In this document: positions 45,452 through 55,055 of the stretch, piece after piece
How positions within the stretch are numbered: the stretch's first letter is position 1
How the letters are laid out: each line of letters starts with the position of its first letter
Assembly: GCA_937958265.1 (NCBI GenBank)
Contig: CALGNX010000001.1
Coordinates: 124,001-188,000, forward strand
Reading direction: 5' to 3'
DNA: 64,000 nt
From: an uncultured Algibacter sp.
GTDB lineage: Bacteria; Bacteroidota; Bacteroidia; Flavobacteriales; Flavobacteriaceae
Position numbers and translations under genes: made by a program
Notes under the pieces: generated by a model
What the model saw: the letters and a program-made list of their open reading frames with translations, nothing else
Databases searched by the model: none
Told to the model about the DNA's origin: nothing

Positions 45452-45925
45452 TTAAAATAAATAAGCAATGTTTATTATAGTTATAATTAAACACTACATT
45501 TTGTATTCTGTTATGCTTCAGGATTTTAAGCGACTATCACACAGAAGTGTTATATAAGTTTTAATTCTATTCCTTTTCTTAATCCCGACTAATCACCAAA
45601 AGGAGTGCAAAAATACATATTATTACTTAACATGCCTAATTTATTTAAATCAATTAACCTTCTTATAATTAGCGTATTACAAAAAAACATATAAATTTTA
45701 TCTGTACTTTAAACACTTTTTTACTTTATTGCGCAACAGTGTGAAAAATTTAAACACACTAAATTACGCAAATATGATGGTTAAAAATGAATCTTATAAT
45801 TTGTTAATTAGAATATTATACCATCCAAAAAACGTGTTTATAAATCAATTTTGTTTATTTCTCTACAAACCATTTAAAGATGTCAGATTTTTATTATATT
45901 CACACCTAATTTTAAACTAAAAATC
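45452..45925. other. Divergent region rpsA-LysM gene
   Basis: 474 bp. Contains the rpsA promoter and long leader. A 63-codon open stretch at 45729-45920 has no protein-like pattern and is taken as chance. No promoter for the LysM gene was pinned down. Confidence 0.5.
45608..45615 (-). promoter_or_regulatory. Probable rpsA promoter (-7 element)
   Basis: Minus strand TATTTTTG, an exact TAnnTTTG element, 157 bp before the start, giving a leader of about 150 nt that could carry autoregulation, as S1 genes elsewhere do. Confidence 0.45.
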
Positions 45926-46303
45926 ATGGTTAAAGCAAAATATCAAGACGTATTAAATTTAGGAGAGTCTTTAAACATCCAAGACGGTGATGTATCAGAA
46001 GAAAATGGAGTTCTTAAAATGAAAGGAACTGCTGCATCGCCTTACGAAAAAAATCTTCTTTGGGATAAAATTAAAGAAATTGGAGGAGAAAATCCAACGG
46101 ACATCATGGCAGATATTCAAGTTGCAGATGAAAGCATTTACGCTAAGCATACCGTTAAAAGTGGCGAAACATTAGGTAAAATTGCAAAGCAATACTATGG
46201 TAGTCCTTCAAAATACAATGCTATTTTTGAAGCAAATTCTAATATTTTAAAAAATCCAGACGTTATTAAAATAGACCAAGAATTAATCATACCTAATTTA
46301 TAG
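45926..46303 (+). CDS. BON-LysM domain protein (Kbp/YgaU-like)
   Basis: A 125-residue soluble protein with an N-terminal BON-like region (about 8-65) and a C-terminal LysM module (72-122: HTVKSGETLGKIAKQYYG, then IKIDQELIIP). It has the layout of E. coli Kbp (YgaU), a cytosolic potassium-sensing protein, and lacks a signal peptide, as Kbp does. Monocistronic with a strong terminator. Function beyond the fold is inferred from Kbp. Confidence 0.87.
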   Translation: MVKAKYQDVLNLGESLNIQDGDVSEENGVLKMKGTAASPYEKNLLWDKIKEIGGENPTDIMADIQVADESIYAKHTVKSGETLGKIAKQYYGSPSKYNAIFEANSNILKNPDVIKIDQELIIPNL

Positions 46304-46331
46304 AAAATTAGCAGACTTATTATAATTAAAC

Positions 46332-46373
46332 AAAAAAACCGAACCTATATAAACTTATAGGATTCGGTTTTTT
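46332..46373 (+). terminator. Terminator after the BON-LysM gene
   Basis: Stem AAAACCGAACCTATA with TATAGGATTCGGTTTT around TAAACT, then a T-run, 28 bp after the stop. Confidence 0.85.
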
Positions 46374-46877
46374 GTTGTTATATAGAGAATTAAAACACAA
46401 TAATAATTTATTAAAAACACTTACAGCATTCTATCTACCTATAAAGATAATGCTACATTTACTAGCCACATCTTCTCCACAACAAAATCAAACTTAAACA
46501 CCAATTACATCTCTAAACTTTTAGTTAAGCACAGTTGAGGAGGCTAGACCCCATACTTTAAATTAACAAACCTCACCAAGAATAGACTTAAAATACTTTA
46601 CTTACTAATATCCTATTTTTTAACTAAATCTCTAGAATTATTTAGTGTGATAGTTATAAATTTGCAATTAATTTTTATTTAGGATAACAAATATCTTAGA
46701 CAACCCAGCGTGATTAACTTCGTAATATATTTTAATTTATTTTTAATAGACAGGATTGTAAAACCCAGAGCAGAAAAACAAATAAAACATAAACTCTACT
46801 TACAGGTGTTATTTATTTAGCACAAATTTTACAGGAAAAAAATTTAAACAACAAACAAAAAAAGAGATAAAAAAGCC
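46374..46877. other. Intergenic region before the S1/P1 nuclease gene
   Basis: 504 bp without a gene. A plus-strand TAAATTTG at 46657-46664 matches the promoter element and would give a leader of about 205 nt for the nuclease gene. I see no riboswitch or repeat. Confidence 0.4.
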
Positions 46878-47660
46878 ATGAAATTATTCTACACCATTAT
46901 AGTATCAATACTTTTCATTTTTCCATTTCAAAGCCATAGTGCTGAAGATTTTTGGGGACAAACAGGCCATCGCGTTGTTGGCGAGATAGCAGATACGCAT
47001 TTAAACAAAAAAGCAAAACGAAAAATAAAGCGTTTATTAAAAAGAAAGTCTCTAGCTTTCGTTTCAACTTTTATGGATGAAATTAAATCTGATAAGCGCT
47101 ACAATGAATTTTATACTTGGCACTATATTAATATGCCATTAAACGAACGCTATGAAGACTCTAAAAAAAACCCTAAAGGAGACTTAGTTACAGGTATTAA
47201 TTACTGCAAAAAAATTATAGCCAACAAGACAGCTTCTGATGCAGATAAAGCTTTTTACTTAAAGCTTTTGGTTCATTTAATTGGAGATTTACACCAACCA
47301 CTTCATATTGGTTTACAAGAAGATAAGGGCGGGAATGACCACAAGGTACAGTGGTTTAGTGGAGATTCAAACTTACACCGCGTTTGGGATACTGAAATGA
47401 TTAAAAATTATAATATGGGCTATAATGAATTAGCTGAAAACGCAGATTTTTTATCTAAAAAAGAAATTAAAATCATTCAAAAAGGTTCTGTTATCGATTG
47501 GGTAAATGAAACACATGAGTTAACTAAAAAAGTTTATGCCTCTGCTACGCTTAATGAAAATTTAAAATACCGGTATTCTTATGACTATTTAACAACTGTT
47601 AGAAGCCAGCTACAAATTGCAGGCATAAGACTAGCGCAAATTCTGAATGATATATTTTAA
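46878..47660 (+). CDS. S1/P1 nuclease, secreted
   Basis: A 260-residue exported zinc nuclease of the S1/P1 family, which degrades single-stranded DNA and RNA and removes 3' phosphates. Signal peptide at 1-22; the mature protein starts AEDFWGQTGH, placing the zinc-binding Trp near the N-terminus as the family requires. Other zinc ligands: TWHYIN near 93-98, HLIGDLHQPLHIG near 132-144, and GGNDHKVQWF with LHRVWD near 150-171. Length is standard. Monocistronic. Confidence 0.92.
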   Translation: MKLFYTIIVSILFIFPFQSHSAEDFWGQTGHRVVGEIADTHLNKKAKRKIKRLLKRKSLAFVSTFMDEIKSDKRYNEFYTWHYINMPLNERYEDSKKNPKGDLVTGINYCKKIIANKTASDADKAFYLKLLVHLIGDLHQPLHIGLQEDKGGNDHKVQWFSGDSNLHRVWDTEMIKNYNMGYNELAENADFLSKKEIKIIQKGSVIDWVNETHELTKKVYASATLNENLKYRYSYDYLTTVRSQLQIAGIRLAQILNDIF

Positions 47661-48000
47661 CAGAAAAATAAAAAAAAACAGGCAATATTGCTTCTTGTTT
47701 TATCGATTAACTAGCTATAGTTCTAAATTAAAGAATACTTCAAATAACACCTAATCCCAATTAAAAACTAAAAGAAGGCTAATAACCCGTTTTTATCGCA
47801 CCTCTTTTTCAAAATAAAATAAAACCGTAGCTAAGGCTATGCTTTGGTTTTCTTTCTCATATAGGTACGATATAATTCAAGTTCTTTGGCCTAATTTTAA
47901 ATCATATTTGGAATAAGAGCCTGAAACAAAAAAATCCTTTTTCAAATAAATGAAAAAGGATTTTTTTTGTTTTTAAAAATTATGAGTTCACAAAAACTTA
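47661..48000. other. Convergent intergenic region
   Basis: 340 bp between convergent genes. A weak hairpin (near 47672-47702, AGGCAATATTGCTTCTTG) follows the nuclease gene, and a strong terminator for lpdA lies at 47928-47969. Nothing else seen. Confidence 0.5.
47928..47969. terminator. lpdA terminator
   Basis: Stem AAAATCCTTTTTCA with TGAAAAAGGATTTT around AATAAA, flanked by long A- and T-runs. Confidence 0.8.
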
Positions 48001-49401
48001 CTACATATGTAAAGCACGATCTTCGGTAGCAGCTAAAGCAGCTTCCTTAATAGCTTCTGCATAGGTAGGATGTGCATGAGACATGCGTGAAACATCTTCC
48101 GCAGAAGCACGAAATTCCATAGCTGTTACAGCTTCTGCAATTAAATCGGCACAACGCGCCCCTATCATGTGTACACCTAAAATTTCGTCCGTTTTTTTAT
48201 CTGCTAGAATCTTAACAAAACCATCTGTATCCATACTTGCTCTACTTCTTCCTAAAGCGCGCATTGGAAAAGACCCTGATTTATATGCTACTCCTGCTTC
48301 TTTAAGTTCCTCTTCAGTCTTACCAACCGCTGCAACTTCTGGCCAAGTATAAACCACACCAGGAATTAAATTATAGTCTATATGTGGCTTTTGCCCAGCA
48401 ATAGTTTCGGCTACAAATATACCTTCTTCTTCAGCTTTGTGAGCTAACATATTACCTTTTATAACATCGCCTATTGCATATATATTAGGTGCTGTGGTTT
48501 GTAATTGAGCATTTACCTCTACACGCCCTCTATTATCTAGTTTTATACCTAGAGCCTCTACATTTAATCCTTCAGTATAAGCGCTACGACCTACTGAAAT
48601 TAAACAGTAATCGCCTTTAAACTCAACTTCTTCTCCTTTTTTGTTTTCTGCCTTAACAATAACCTCGTCACCAACACGCTCTACAGCTGTTACTTTATGA
48701 GACATTTGCATTTTAAATTTAGCTTTTTTGAAAACCTTATTAAGCTCTTTAGATAAAGCCGCATCCATATTAGGAATAATACGGTCTAGATACTCCACAA
48801 CTGTTACTTCTGCTCCCAAACGACGGTACACTTGGCCAAGCTCCAAACCAATAACACCACCACCAATAACTATCATGTGTTTTGGGATTTCCTTTAACTT
48901 TAAAGCTTCTGTAGAGGTTATAATACGCTCTTTGTCTAATTCTATAAATGGTAATTTAGATGGCTTACTACCTGTTGCAATAATGGTGTTTTTTGCTTGA
49001 ATTTCTGTAGTTTCGTCTCCTGTTATTAGTATATGAGTAGCGTCTTTAAAACTTCCTAAACCTTGATAAACATCAATATTATTCTTCTTCATTAAAAAGT
49101 CAATCCCGCCTGTAGTTTGATCGACAACGGCCTGTTTGCGGCCAATCATTTTCTCTAAATTCACCTTAATATCGCCAGGAATTTCTATACCATGCTCCTC
49201 AAAATGCTTTACTGCATCATCGTAATGATGAGACGAATCTAAAAGTGCTTTACTTGGTATACAGCCCACGTTTAAACAAGTGCCTCCTAACGTTGCATAT
49301 TTTTCTATAAGGGCAGTTTTCATGCCTAATTGCGCGCAACGAATAGCTGCTACGTATCCTCCAGGACCAGAACCTATTATGGCTACATCGTATGAATTCA
49401 T
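48001..49401 (-). CDS. lpdA: Dihydrolipoyl dehydrogenase
   Basis: A 466-residue FAD disulfide oxidoreductase (E3), which reoxidises lipoyl groups of the pyruvate, oxoglutarate and branched-chain dehydrogenases and the glycine cleavage system. FAD motif IGSGPGGYVAA at 9-19, redox-active cysteines Cys42 and Cys47 in GGTCLNVGCIPSK, NAD motif VIGGGVIGLELG near 177-188, FAD segment IYAIGD, and the C-terminal catalytic HAHPTYAEA near 441-449. Monocistronic. Two minus-strand TAnnTTTG elements lie at 49433-49440 and 49442-49449. Confidence 0.95.
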   Translation of the reverse strand: MNSYDVAIIGSGPGGYVAAIRCAQLGMKTALIEKYATLGGTCLNVGCIPSKALLDSSHHYDDAVKHFEEHGIEIPGDIKVNLEKMIGRKQAVVDQTTGGIDFLMKKNNIDVYQGLGSFKDATHILITGDETTEIQAKNTIIATGSKPSKLPFIELDKERIITSTEALKLKEIPKHMIVIGGGVIGLELGQVYRRLGAEVTVVEYLDRIIPNMDAALSKELNKVFKKAKFKMQMSHKVTAVERVGDEVIVKAENKKGEEVEFKGDYCLISVGRSAYTEGLNVEALGIKLDNRGRVEVNAQLQTTAPNIYAIGDVIKGNMLAHKAEEEGIFVAETIAGQKPHIDYNLIPGVVYTWPEVAAVGKTEEELKEAGVAYKSGSFPMRALGRSRASMDTDGFVKILADKKTDEILGVHMIGARCADLIAEAVTAMEFRASAEDVSRMSHAHPTYAEAIKEAALAATEDRALHM

Positions 49402-49488
49402 ATAATTATCTTGATATTTATTAATCTAAATTCAAAAATACAAATTTAGATTTAAGGCATTTAAATGATTTAGAGTTTTTTTAGGAAA

Positions 49489-51087
49489 TTATTTTAATTT
49501 ATCTATATCACTTAAGATCCATTCCAATTCTGTATCCACATGAGCCTGGCTGTCTTTTAAATTTGGTAATACTTTTACATCGGGCTTAATACCATAACCA
49601 TGAGGTTCTTGTTTTTGTGGCGCCTCAATTTGCATAAGCCCAATTCTTACTTTTATTTTAGAGGTTGGTAATTCATATATTTTATAAATTCCTGCTACAG
49701 TACCATTATATGCCCCACCCGTTTCTTCGCCTACAAATACGGCACGCTTTGTAGCCTTTAAATGTGTGGATATTAGTGATGATGCTGAAAAGGAATTCCC
49801 ATTTATAAGTACATACATATTACCCTTATAATTAAGAGTTTTAGGCGTTTTTACTTTAGTGTGTTTTTTAAAATTATAGAAAATTTTATCATTTTGTTTT
49901 TTTGTTTTAAAAAAATTATCAACCAAAAACACTGGATAAATTAGAGCGCCTAATACTTTTATTACATTTGGCGTTGTATTGCTCATTATTGCTTTTGCCA
50001 TAGGAAGCCTACTATTTACCTCACTTTCTTTTAAAAATTGATAATCTGTAGCGGTTAAATAGCCGTACAGGTAATCGATTTCACTAAGACGACCACCGCC
50101 ATTATCCCTTAAATCTAAAATAAAATGCTTTGTTTTTGCAGAATCTATTTTAGCAAAACTTTCTTTGTAAAATTTTTTATAGTTACCATTAGTAAAGCCC
50201 CTAATTTTCATGTAGGCCACACGACTGTCGTTACCTATAAATTTAAAATTTCTAGTATATTGCTTTCGCTTTGCTAAATAGCCAAATTTCTTGTTGTTTT
50301 TCTTGTTTATTCGCTTGGCTAACTTTTTACGTTGTCTTTCTTGTTTACTAAGTTTTACTTGTTTTTTAACTTCAGCGAAAGCGGTATCATTCATCTTAAT
50401 ATTTCCCTTCTTTTTTACCTTGGGTATACGTTTAAAAATTTTAGAAATTATAGTGTCTTCAGATTTAAAAGTAATGGTTAAGCTATCTTTATAGCCTTTA
50501 TCTTTGTAATAAAAAGCGGAAAATCCTTTAGCCACAAATCTATTATGTAGTGTTTTATTAAAACCATCGGAAGCAAAACGTGTTTTATACAATTTAGCTA
50601 AGTTCGATGCAGATTCTCCGTTTATAGTTAAGACTTCACTACCTACCAAAGTAGAATCTGCACCCCTATATGCCTTAACCCAAAGTTTATCTTCTAAATA
50701 ACTAAAATCCAAATCATTAAACTCAAATTTCTGCTTATTTAAAACGGTTCTTTCTTTTTTGGTAAATCTTTTTTTTGCCGGACTTAAAGCAACGTGGCCT
50801 TGCCTAACATGAGTAATAACGGGTGCTAGTTTTTTATAAAATGATCTTGAATCCAAAGATGTGTTTATAGTTTTTTTAAGACTATCAAATTTATAATCTA
50901 AAACATCCTTTGGTGTGTATTGATACAATTTAGGGTGGTGGCGCTGTAATTGGGTGTAAATTTTATCCACATCAACACACAAATCGCTTATCGTATGCAA
51001 TTGGGTTATTTGTTTATTATGCTTCGCAATACTCTTACAAGACCATATAAAAATAAGTGTCGAAAAATATAAAATTATTTTTTTCAT
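49489..51087 (-). CDS. S41 family peptidase, lipoprotein
   Basis: A 532-residue carboxy-terminal-processing-type serine peptidase. The ATG at 51087 gives a short lipoprotein signal (FSTLIFIWSC, Cys near 17); the GTG two codons upstream is less likely. A charged Lys/Arg-rich stretch (KLSKQERQRKKLAKRINK near 245-262) lies in a central insertion. The catalytic S41 part follows, with HFILDLRDNGGG near 332-343 and NGNSFSASSLIS near 429-440 carrying the nucleophile Ser. No PDZ is obvious. Likely a periplasmic or surface protease; divergent from smpB. Confidence 0.85.
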   Translation of the reverse strand: MKKIILYFSTLIFIWSCKSIAKHNKQITQLHTISDLCVDVDKIYTQLQRHHPKLYQYTPKDVLDYKFDSLKKTINTSLDSRSFYKKLAPVITHVRQGHVALSPAKKRFTKKERTVLNKQKFEFNDLDFSYLEDKLWVKAYRGADSTLVGSEVLTINGESASNLAKLYKTRFASDGFNKTLHNRFVAKGFSAFYYKDKGYKDSLTITFKSEDTIISKIFKRIPKVKKKGNIKMNDTAFAEVKKQVKLSKQERQRKKLAKRINKKNNKKFGYLAKRKQYTRNFKFIGNDSRVAYMKIRGFTNGNYKKFYKESFAKIDSAKTKHFILDLRDNGGGRLSEIDYLYGYLTATDYQFLKESEVNSRLPMAKAIMSNTTPNVIKVLGALIYPVFLVDNFFKTKKQNDKIFYNFKKHTKVKTPKTLNYKGNMYVLINGNSFSASSLISTHLKATKRAVFVGEETGGAYNGTVAGIYKIYELPTSKIKVRIGLMQIEAPQKQEPHGYGIKPDVKVLPNLKDSQAHVDTELEWILSDIDKLK

Positions 51088-51159
51088 AAACACTAAAATA
51101 CAAGTAATTGTTAAATTTAGGTATAGATTAATGTTTCTTTAACTTTTGAATACATTCCC

Positions 51160-51191
51160 TTGAAATGCTTACAATAATTTATGTAATTTTG
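51160..51191 (+). promoter_or_regulatory. smpB promoter, leaderless
   Basis: TTG at 51160-51162, a 21-bp spacer, then TAATTTTG at 51184-51191: a complete Bacteroidota promoter (TTG-N21-TAnnTTTG). Transcription would begin within one or two bases of the ATG at 51198, so the mRNA is probably leaderless. It rules out the upstream in-frame ATG at 51165. Confidence 0.65.
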
Positions 51192-51197
51192 TATTTC

Positions 51198-51656
51198 ATG
51201 CAGAAAAAAATAAACATACAGAATAAGAAAGCGCGCTTTCAATACGAGATTTTAGATAAATACATTGCAGGTATTGTTTTAACCGGTACCGAAATAAAAT
51301 CTATTAGAAGCGGTAAAGCTTCAATTACAGAAAGTTTTTGCGAGTTTAGCGAAAAAGGCGAACTATTTGTGGTTAATATGACTATACAAGAATACGCTTT
51401 TGGGAACTATTATAACCACAAACCTAAAGCCACTAGAAAGTTACTTTTAAACAAAAAAGAGCTAAAAAAACTAGGAAAGGAAGTTCAAAACACAGGATTA
51501 ACCATAATACCTTTAAATTTATTTATTAACGAAAAAGGATTTGCTAAATTAAATATTGCTTTAGCAAAAGGGAAAAAGTTATTCGATAAACGAGAAACCA
51601 TAAAGGATCGAGATAATAAGAGAAATTTAGATAGAATTAAAAAAATATATAAGTAA
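51198..51656 (+). CDS. smpB: SsrA-binding protein SmpB
   Basis: A 152-residue SmpB, partner of tmRNA in ribosome rescue. The OB-fold segments KARFQYEILDKYIAGIVL near 9-26 and GTEIKSIRSGKASITES near 28-44 are standard; the C-terminal tail KKLFDKRETIKDRDNKRN is the helix that enters the empty mRNA channel. Start: ATG at 51198, since a longer version from 51165 adds a hydrophobic piece foreign to the family and overlaps the promoter. No tmRNA gene is in the window. Confidence 0.95.
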   Translation: MQKKINIQNKKARFQYEILDKYIAGIVLTGTEIKSIRSGKASITESFCEFSEKGELFVVNMTIQEYAFGNYYNHKPKATRKLLLNKKELKKLGKEVQNTGLTIIPLNLFINEKGFAKLNIALAKGKKLFDKRETIKDRDNKRNLDRIKKIYK

Positions 51657-51699
51657 ACAAAAACGCTTATTTATAATTTAAAGGTTACAATTTTTTATT

Positions 51700-52254
51700 A
51701 TGAAAAACTTATTTGCTTTTATTTTTATACTTTTTATACACTCTAGTCTATACGCTCAAAAAAAAACAAGACATACAGGTAGTAAAGATTTTAAAACCGA
51801 TTTAACACTTGTTTTGACGTTAGATAGTACAATTAATAATTTTTACGACGTTATTTCTGCAGATAAAGAAACTGAAAGGAATTGGAAACAATTTAAATTT
51901 CTTTTTAAACCCAATGCAAAGTTAATTCCCTCTGGTGAAGACAAGCAAGGGAATTATAGATTGCATTACATGACGCCCGACGATTATATTAAATCTTCTG
52001 AGCCATGGTTTAATAAAAACGGTTATTTTGAAAATGAAATACATAGAAAGACCAACATATTTGGGAACATGGCTATGGTTATAAGTACTTATCAAGCTTT
52101 TAATAGCAAAACAGATACGAAACCATTTATTCGTGGTATTAAGAATATGCAACTCCTTTACGATGGCGAACGTTGGTGGATAGTAAATGTATTTTGGGCC
52201 CAAGAAAATGAAGATTTCCCTATCTCTAAACAATATTTGCCAAAAAAATTATAA
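51700..52254 (+). CDS. Exported NTF2/SnoaL-like protein
   Basis: A 184-residue secreted protein with a signal peptide (1-19, cut after SLYAQ). The mature protein resembles nuclear transport factor 2/DUF4440-like cone folds: an N-terminal helical region (LTLDSTINNFYDVISADK near 41-58) and C-terminal strands (KNMQLLYDGERWWIVNVFW near 150-168). Similar proteins bind or isomerise small molecules, but no catalytic residue is evident. It starts 43 bp after smpB and may share its transcript. Confidence 0.7.
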   Translation: MKNLFAFIFILFIHSSLYAQKKTRHTGSKDFKTDLTLVLTLDSTINNFYDVISADKETERNWKQFKFLFKPNAKLIPSGEDKQGNYRLHYMTPDDYIKSSEPWFNKNGYFENEIHRKTNIFGNMAMVISTYQAFNSKTDTKPFIRGIKNMQLLYDGERWWIVNVFWAQENEDFPISKQYLPKKL

Positions 52255-52391
52255 AGCAGCAAAAACATTTTATTTTAATAACACTATTTATTATCTAATA
52301 CTACTACAGTTATTTCCTGCTTAAATATGCTAATAAATTTTATTTAGCTTTCGTTATTAAAATTATTTTATGCGAACCCAAACAAAAACAC

Positions 52392-53003
52392 ATGGAACAT
52401 AAAGCGTCTTCAAAAAAAGAAGAAAAATATTGGTCTAAACGTTATTTAGAAAACCAAACAGGCTGGGATATTGGCGAACCATCAAAACCATTAAAAACTT
52501 ACATTGATCAATTACAAAATAAAGATTTAAAAATTTTAATTCCTGGAGCAGGTAATTCGCATGAAGCAGAATATTTATTTAAAAAGGGATTTAAAAATGT
52601 ATATGTTTTGGATATTGCCAGTGAGCCCCTTACAGCATTAAAAAACAGGGTGCCAGACTTCCCTATTGACCATATAATAAAAGGCGATTTTTTTACTCAT
52701 AAAGCACAGTACGATTTAATTTTGGAACAAACCTTTTTTTGTGCCTTCTCTCCAACAGTATCGAATCGAGAAAATTATGCCTCAAAAATGCATGAATTAC
52801 TAAAAAAAGATGGGAAATTAGTAGGTTTATGGTTTGATATACCTTTAACCAACAATATAAGTAAGCCTCCTTTTGGAGGTACTAAAACAGAATATCTAAA
52901 TTACTTAAAACCATTTTTTAAAGTAAAAACTTTTAAGGCCTGTTATAATTCTATTAATGCTAGAGCAAATATTGAGCTATTTGGCATTTTTCAAAAAATA
53001 TAA
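52392..53003 (+). CDS. TPMT-family S-adenosylmethionine methyltransferase
   Basis: A 203-residue soluble methyltransferase of the thiopurine S-methyltransferase family. Features are the N-terminal KYWSKRYLENQTGWDIGEPS near 12-31 and the SAM motif ILIPGAGNSHEAEYL near 55-69, with VYVLDIA near 76-82 and DLILEQTFFCAF near 113-124. Bacterial members detoxify selenite or tellurite, or methylate thiols; the substrate here is open. Monocistronic, 137 bp after the NTF2-like gene. Confidence 0.85.
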   Translation: MEHKASSKKEEKYWSKRYLENQTGWDIGEPSKPLKTYIDQLQNKDLKILIPGAGNSHEAEYLFKKGFKNVYVLDIASEPLTALKNRVPDFPIDHIIKGDFFTHKAQYDLILEQTFFCAFSPTVSNRENYASKMHELLKKDGKLVGLWFDIPLTNNISKPPFGGTKTEYLNYLKPFFKVKTFKACYNSINARANIELFGIFQKI

Positions 53004-53229
53004 TTCTGGCAGTATTATTTAGACTACTATTATTATAATTTCACAAACAATATACAATGAAAGCCCCCTTGAATATAAAAAAAAGAAAACATATAACTAG
53101 CTTATCTGTTTTTTGAATAGAAATTTTAAGAATTTACAATAAAAACATTTTATTTTTAAACGAACGCATAAGGTAGAGGTTACAAGCAATTAAGCCTTTA
53201 ACAACAACCATTAAGTTTTAAAGTACGAG

Positions 53230-53871
53230 TTAATTTTTATTCTCCAACAAAGGCACAAAACGAAACTCTCCAAACTCCTCTTGCTCAAATTCTTTTGGGC
53301 CCTTTCTGGTAAACATATTCATAACCTGCACATCATCACCCACCGGAATAACAAGCTTACCCCCTATTTTTAATTGGCTAAGCAATGGTTTTGGCACATA
53401 CGGTGCACCTGCGGTTACAATAACACCATCAAAAGGTGCTTCCTCCTCTAAACCCAAGTAACCGTCTCCAAAAATCAGTTTTTTTGCTCGATAGCCTAAT
53501 TTAGGTAAAAATTTACTTGTTTTTTTAAACAGCTCATGTTGCCGCTCAATACTAAATACTTTTGCCCCCAAATCACAAAGTACGGCAGTTTGGTAACCAC
53601 TTCCTGTGCCAATTTCTAAAATTTTATCACCAGGCTTAATTTCTAATAATTCCGACTGAAATGCAACCGTATAGGGCTGAGATATGGTTTGGTCTGCTCC
53701 AATAGGAAAAGCCTTATCTTGATAAGCATGATCTAAAAAACTAGAATCCATAAATAAATGCCTTGGTATTTTACCTATAGACGCGAGCACTTTAGCATCA
53801 ACAATACCTTTGCTTTTCAACACATTAACAAGTTGCTGCCTTAATCCTTGGTGTTTAAAAGTATCTTTCAA
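53230..53871 (-). CDS. pcm: Protein-L-isoaspartate O-methyltransferase
   Basis: A 213-residue PCMT, which methylates isoaspartyl residues to start repair of aged proteins. The substrate-binding QTISQPYTVAFQ near 60-71 and SAM motif ILEIGTGSGYQTAVL near 84-98 are intact; the post-motif DGVIVTAGAPYVP is near 147-159. The N-terminus (about 1-40) is the usual helical lead. Monocistronic, divergent from the Gfo/Idh gene. Confidence 0.93.
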   Translation of the reverse strand: MKDTFKHQGLRQQLVNVLKSKGIVDAKVLASIGKIPRHLFMDSSFLDHAYQDKAFPIGADQTISQPYTVAFQSELLEIKPGDKILEIGTGSGYQTAVLCDLGAKVFSIERQHELFKKTSKFLPKLGYRAKKLIFGDGYLGLEEEAPFDGVIVTAGAPYVPKPLLSQLKIGGKLVIPVGDDVQVMNMFTRKGPKEFEQEEFGEFRFVPLLENKN

Positions 53872-53980
53872 TTTTGATAACGTTTGAGCGGTTAAAATTA
53901 AGAAAAGATTTTAAGTGAGACACGGTTATTCAGATTTTATTTTTCGCTTAATTAATATAAAAAAATCATTTTAATAATGC

Positions 53981-53988
53981 TATTTTTG
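53981..53988 (+). promoter_or_regulatory. Promoter (-7 element) of the Gfo/Idh/MocA gene
   Basis: TATTTTTG, an exact TAnnTTTG element 17 bp before the start codon at 54006. Confidence 0.5.
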
Positions 53989-54005
53989 TTTTAAACGTAA
54001 AAAAT

Positions 54006-54965
54006 ATGCTTAAAGTTGGTGTGCTTGGTGCTGGTCATCTAGGAAAAATTCATTTAAGACTTCTTAAACAATCGGAAAAATACAATCTTGTTGGTTTTTA
54101 TGATGCCGATGATGAAAATGGTAAAATGGTAGAAAAAGAATTTGGTTATAAATTTTTTAAATCCATGGATGCTTTAATTAATGCTGTTGATGTGGTTGAT
54201 ATTGTAACCCCTACACTATCGCATTACGACTGTGCCAAACAAGCCATTGCAAAAGGCAAACATATTTTTATTGAGAAGCCTATAACCAATACAATTGCCG
54301 AGGCTGAGGCTATTAGAATACTGTTGGCAAAACATAATTTACGCGGTCAAGTGGGCCATGTGGAGCGTTTTAATCCGGCATACCTCGCAGTGAAAAATGA
54401 AATTAATTCACCTATGTTTATAGAAACACATCGCCTTGCGGAATTTAACCCAAGAGGTACAGACGTTCCTGTAGTTTTGGATTTAATGATACATGATATT
54501 GATATTATTTTAAGTATTGTAAAATCCAAAGTAAAAAATGTTTCAGCAAGTGGTGTTGCTGTTATTAGCGATACACCAGATATAGCAAACGCTAGACTTG
54601 AATTTGAAAACGGCTGTGTGGCGAACTTAACAGCGAGTAGAATTTCACTTAAAAAAATGCGTAAAGCACGTTTTTTTCAAAAAGACGCTTACATTTCTGT
54701 AGATTTTCTAGAAAAAAAATGTGAAATTGTAAAAATGAAAGACGCACCAGAAACACCTGGGGATTTTGATATGATTTTACAAAATGCTGAGGGCGTTAAA
54801 AAGCAAATTTATTTTGATAATCCTGCTGTACCCGATAACAATTCAATTTTAGATGAATTAGAAACTTTTGCAGATGCCATAAACACGAACACAACACCTG
54901 TTGTAACGCTTCATGATGGTACTGAGGCCTTACGTGTGGCTACGCAAATTATTAATTGTTTTTAA
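54006..54965 (+). CDS. Gfo/Idh/MocA family oxidoreductase
   Basis: A 319-residue NAD(P)-dependent oxidoreductase with a Rossmann domain (GAGHLGKIH at 8-16; EKPIT near 93-97 with the family's catalytic Lys) and the alpha/beta C-terminal domain, which carries HVERFNPA near 117-124 and a YxxDLMIHDID-like segment (VVLDLMIHDIDI) near 156-167. Family members act on sugars, inositol or other polyols; the substrate is unknown. It is the first of a plus-strand series with a 3-hydroxyacyl-CoA dehydrogenase, YggS and an exonuclease. Confidence 0.88.
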   Translation: MLKVGVLGAGHLGKIHLRLLKQSEKYNLVGFYDADDENGKMVEKEFGYKFFKSMDALINAVDVVDIVTPTLSHYDCAKQAIAKGKHIFIEKPITNTIAEAEAIRILLAKHNLRGQVGHVERFNPAYLAVKNEINSPMFIETHRLAEFNPRGTDVPVVLDLMIHDIDIILSIVKSKVKNVSASGVAVISDTPDIANARLEFENGCVANLTASRISLKKMRKARFFQKDAYISVDFLEKKCEIVKMKDAPETPGDFDMILQNAEGVKKQIYFDNPAVPDNNSILDELETFADAINTNTTPVVTLHDGTEALRVATQIINCF

Positions 54966-55055
54966 AAACACTTTACGAATAAAAATAGCATAGTACGAAA
55001 ACTCTAAAACAAAAATAATATTACTGCAAAAAAGTAAAAAAATCGTTTAAAAAAA

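Noticed and set aside
45729-45920. 63-codon open frame between rpsA and the LysM gene
   Set aside because: Composition is what AT-rich DNA gives by chance, there is no plausible start signal, and no domain pattern.
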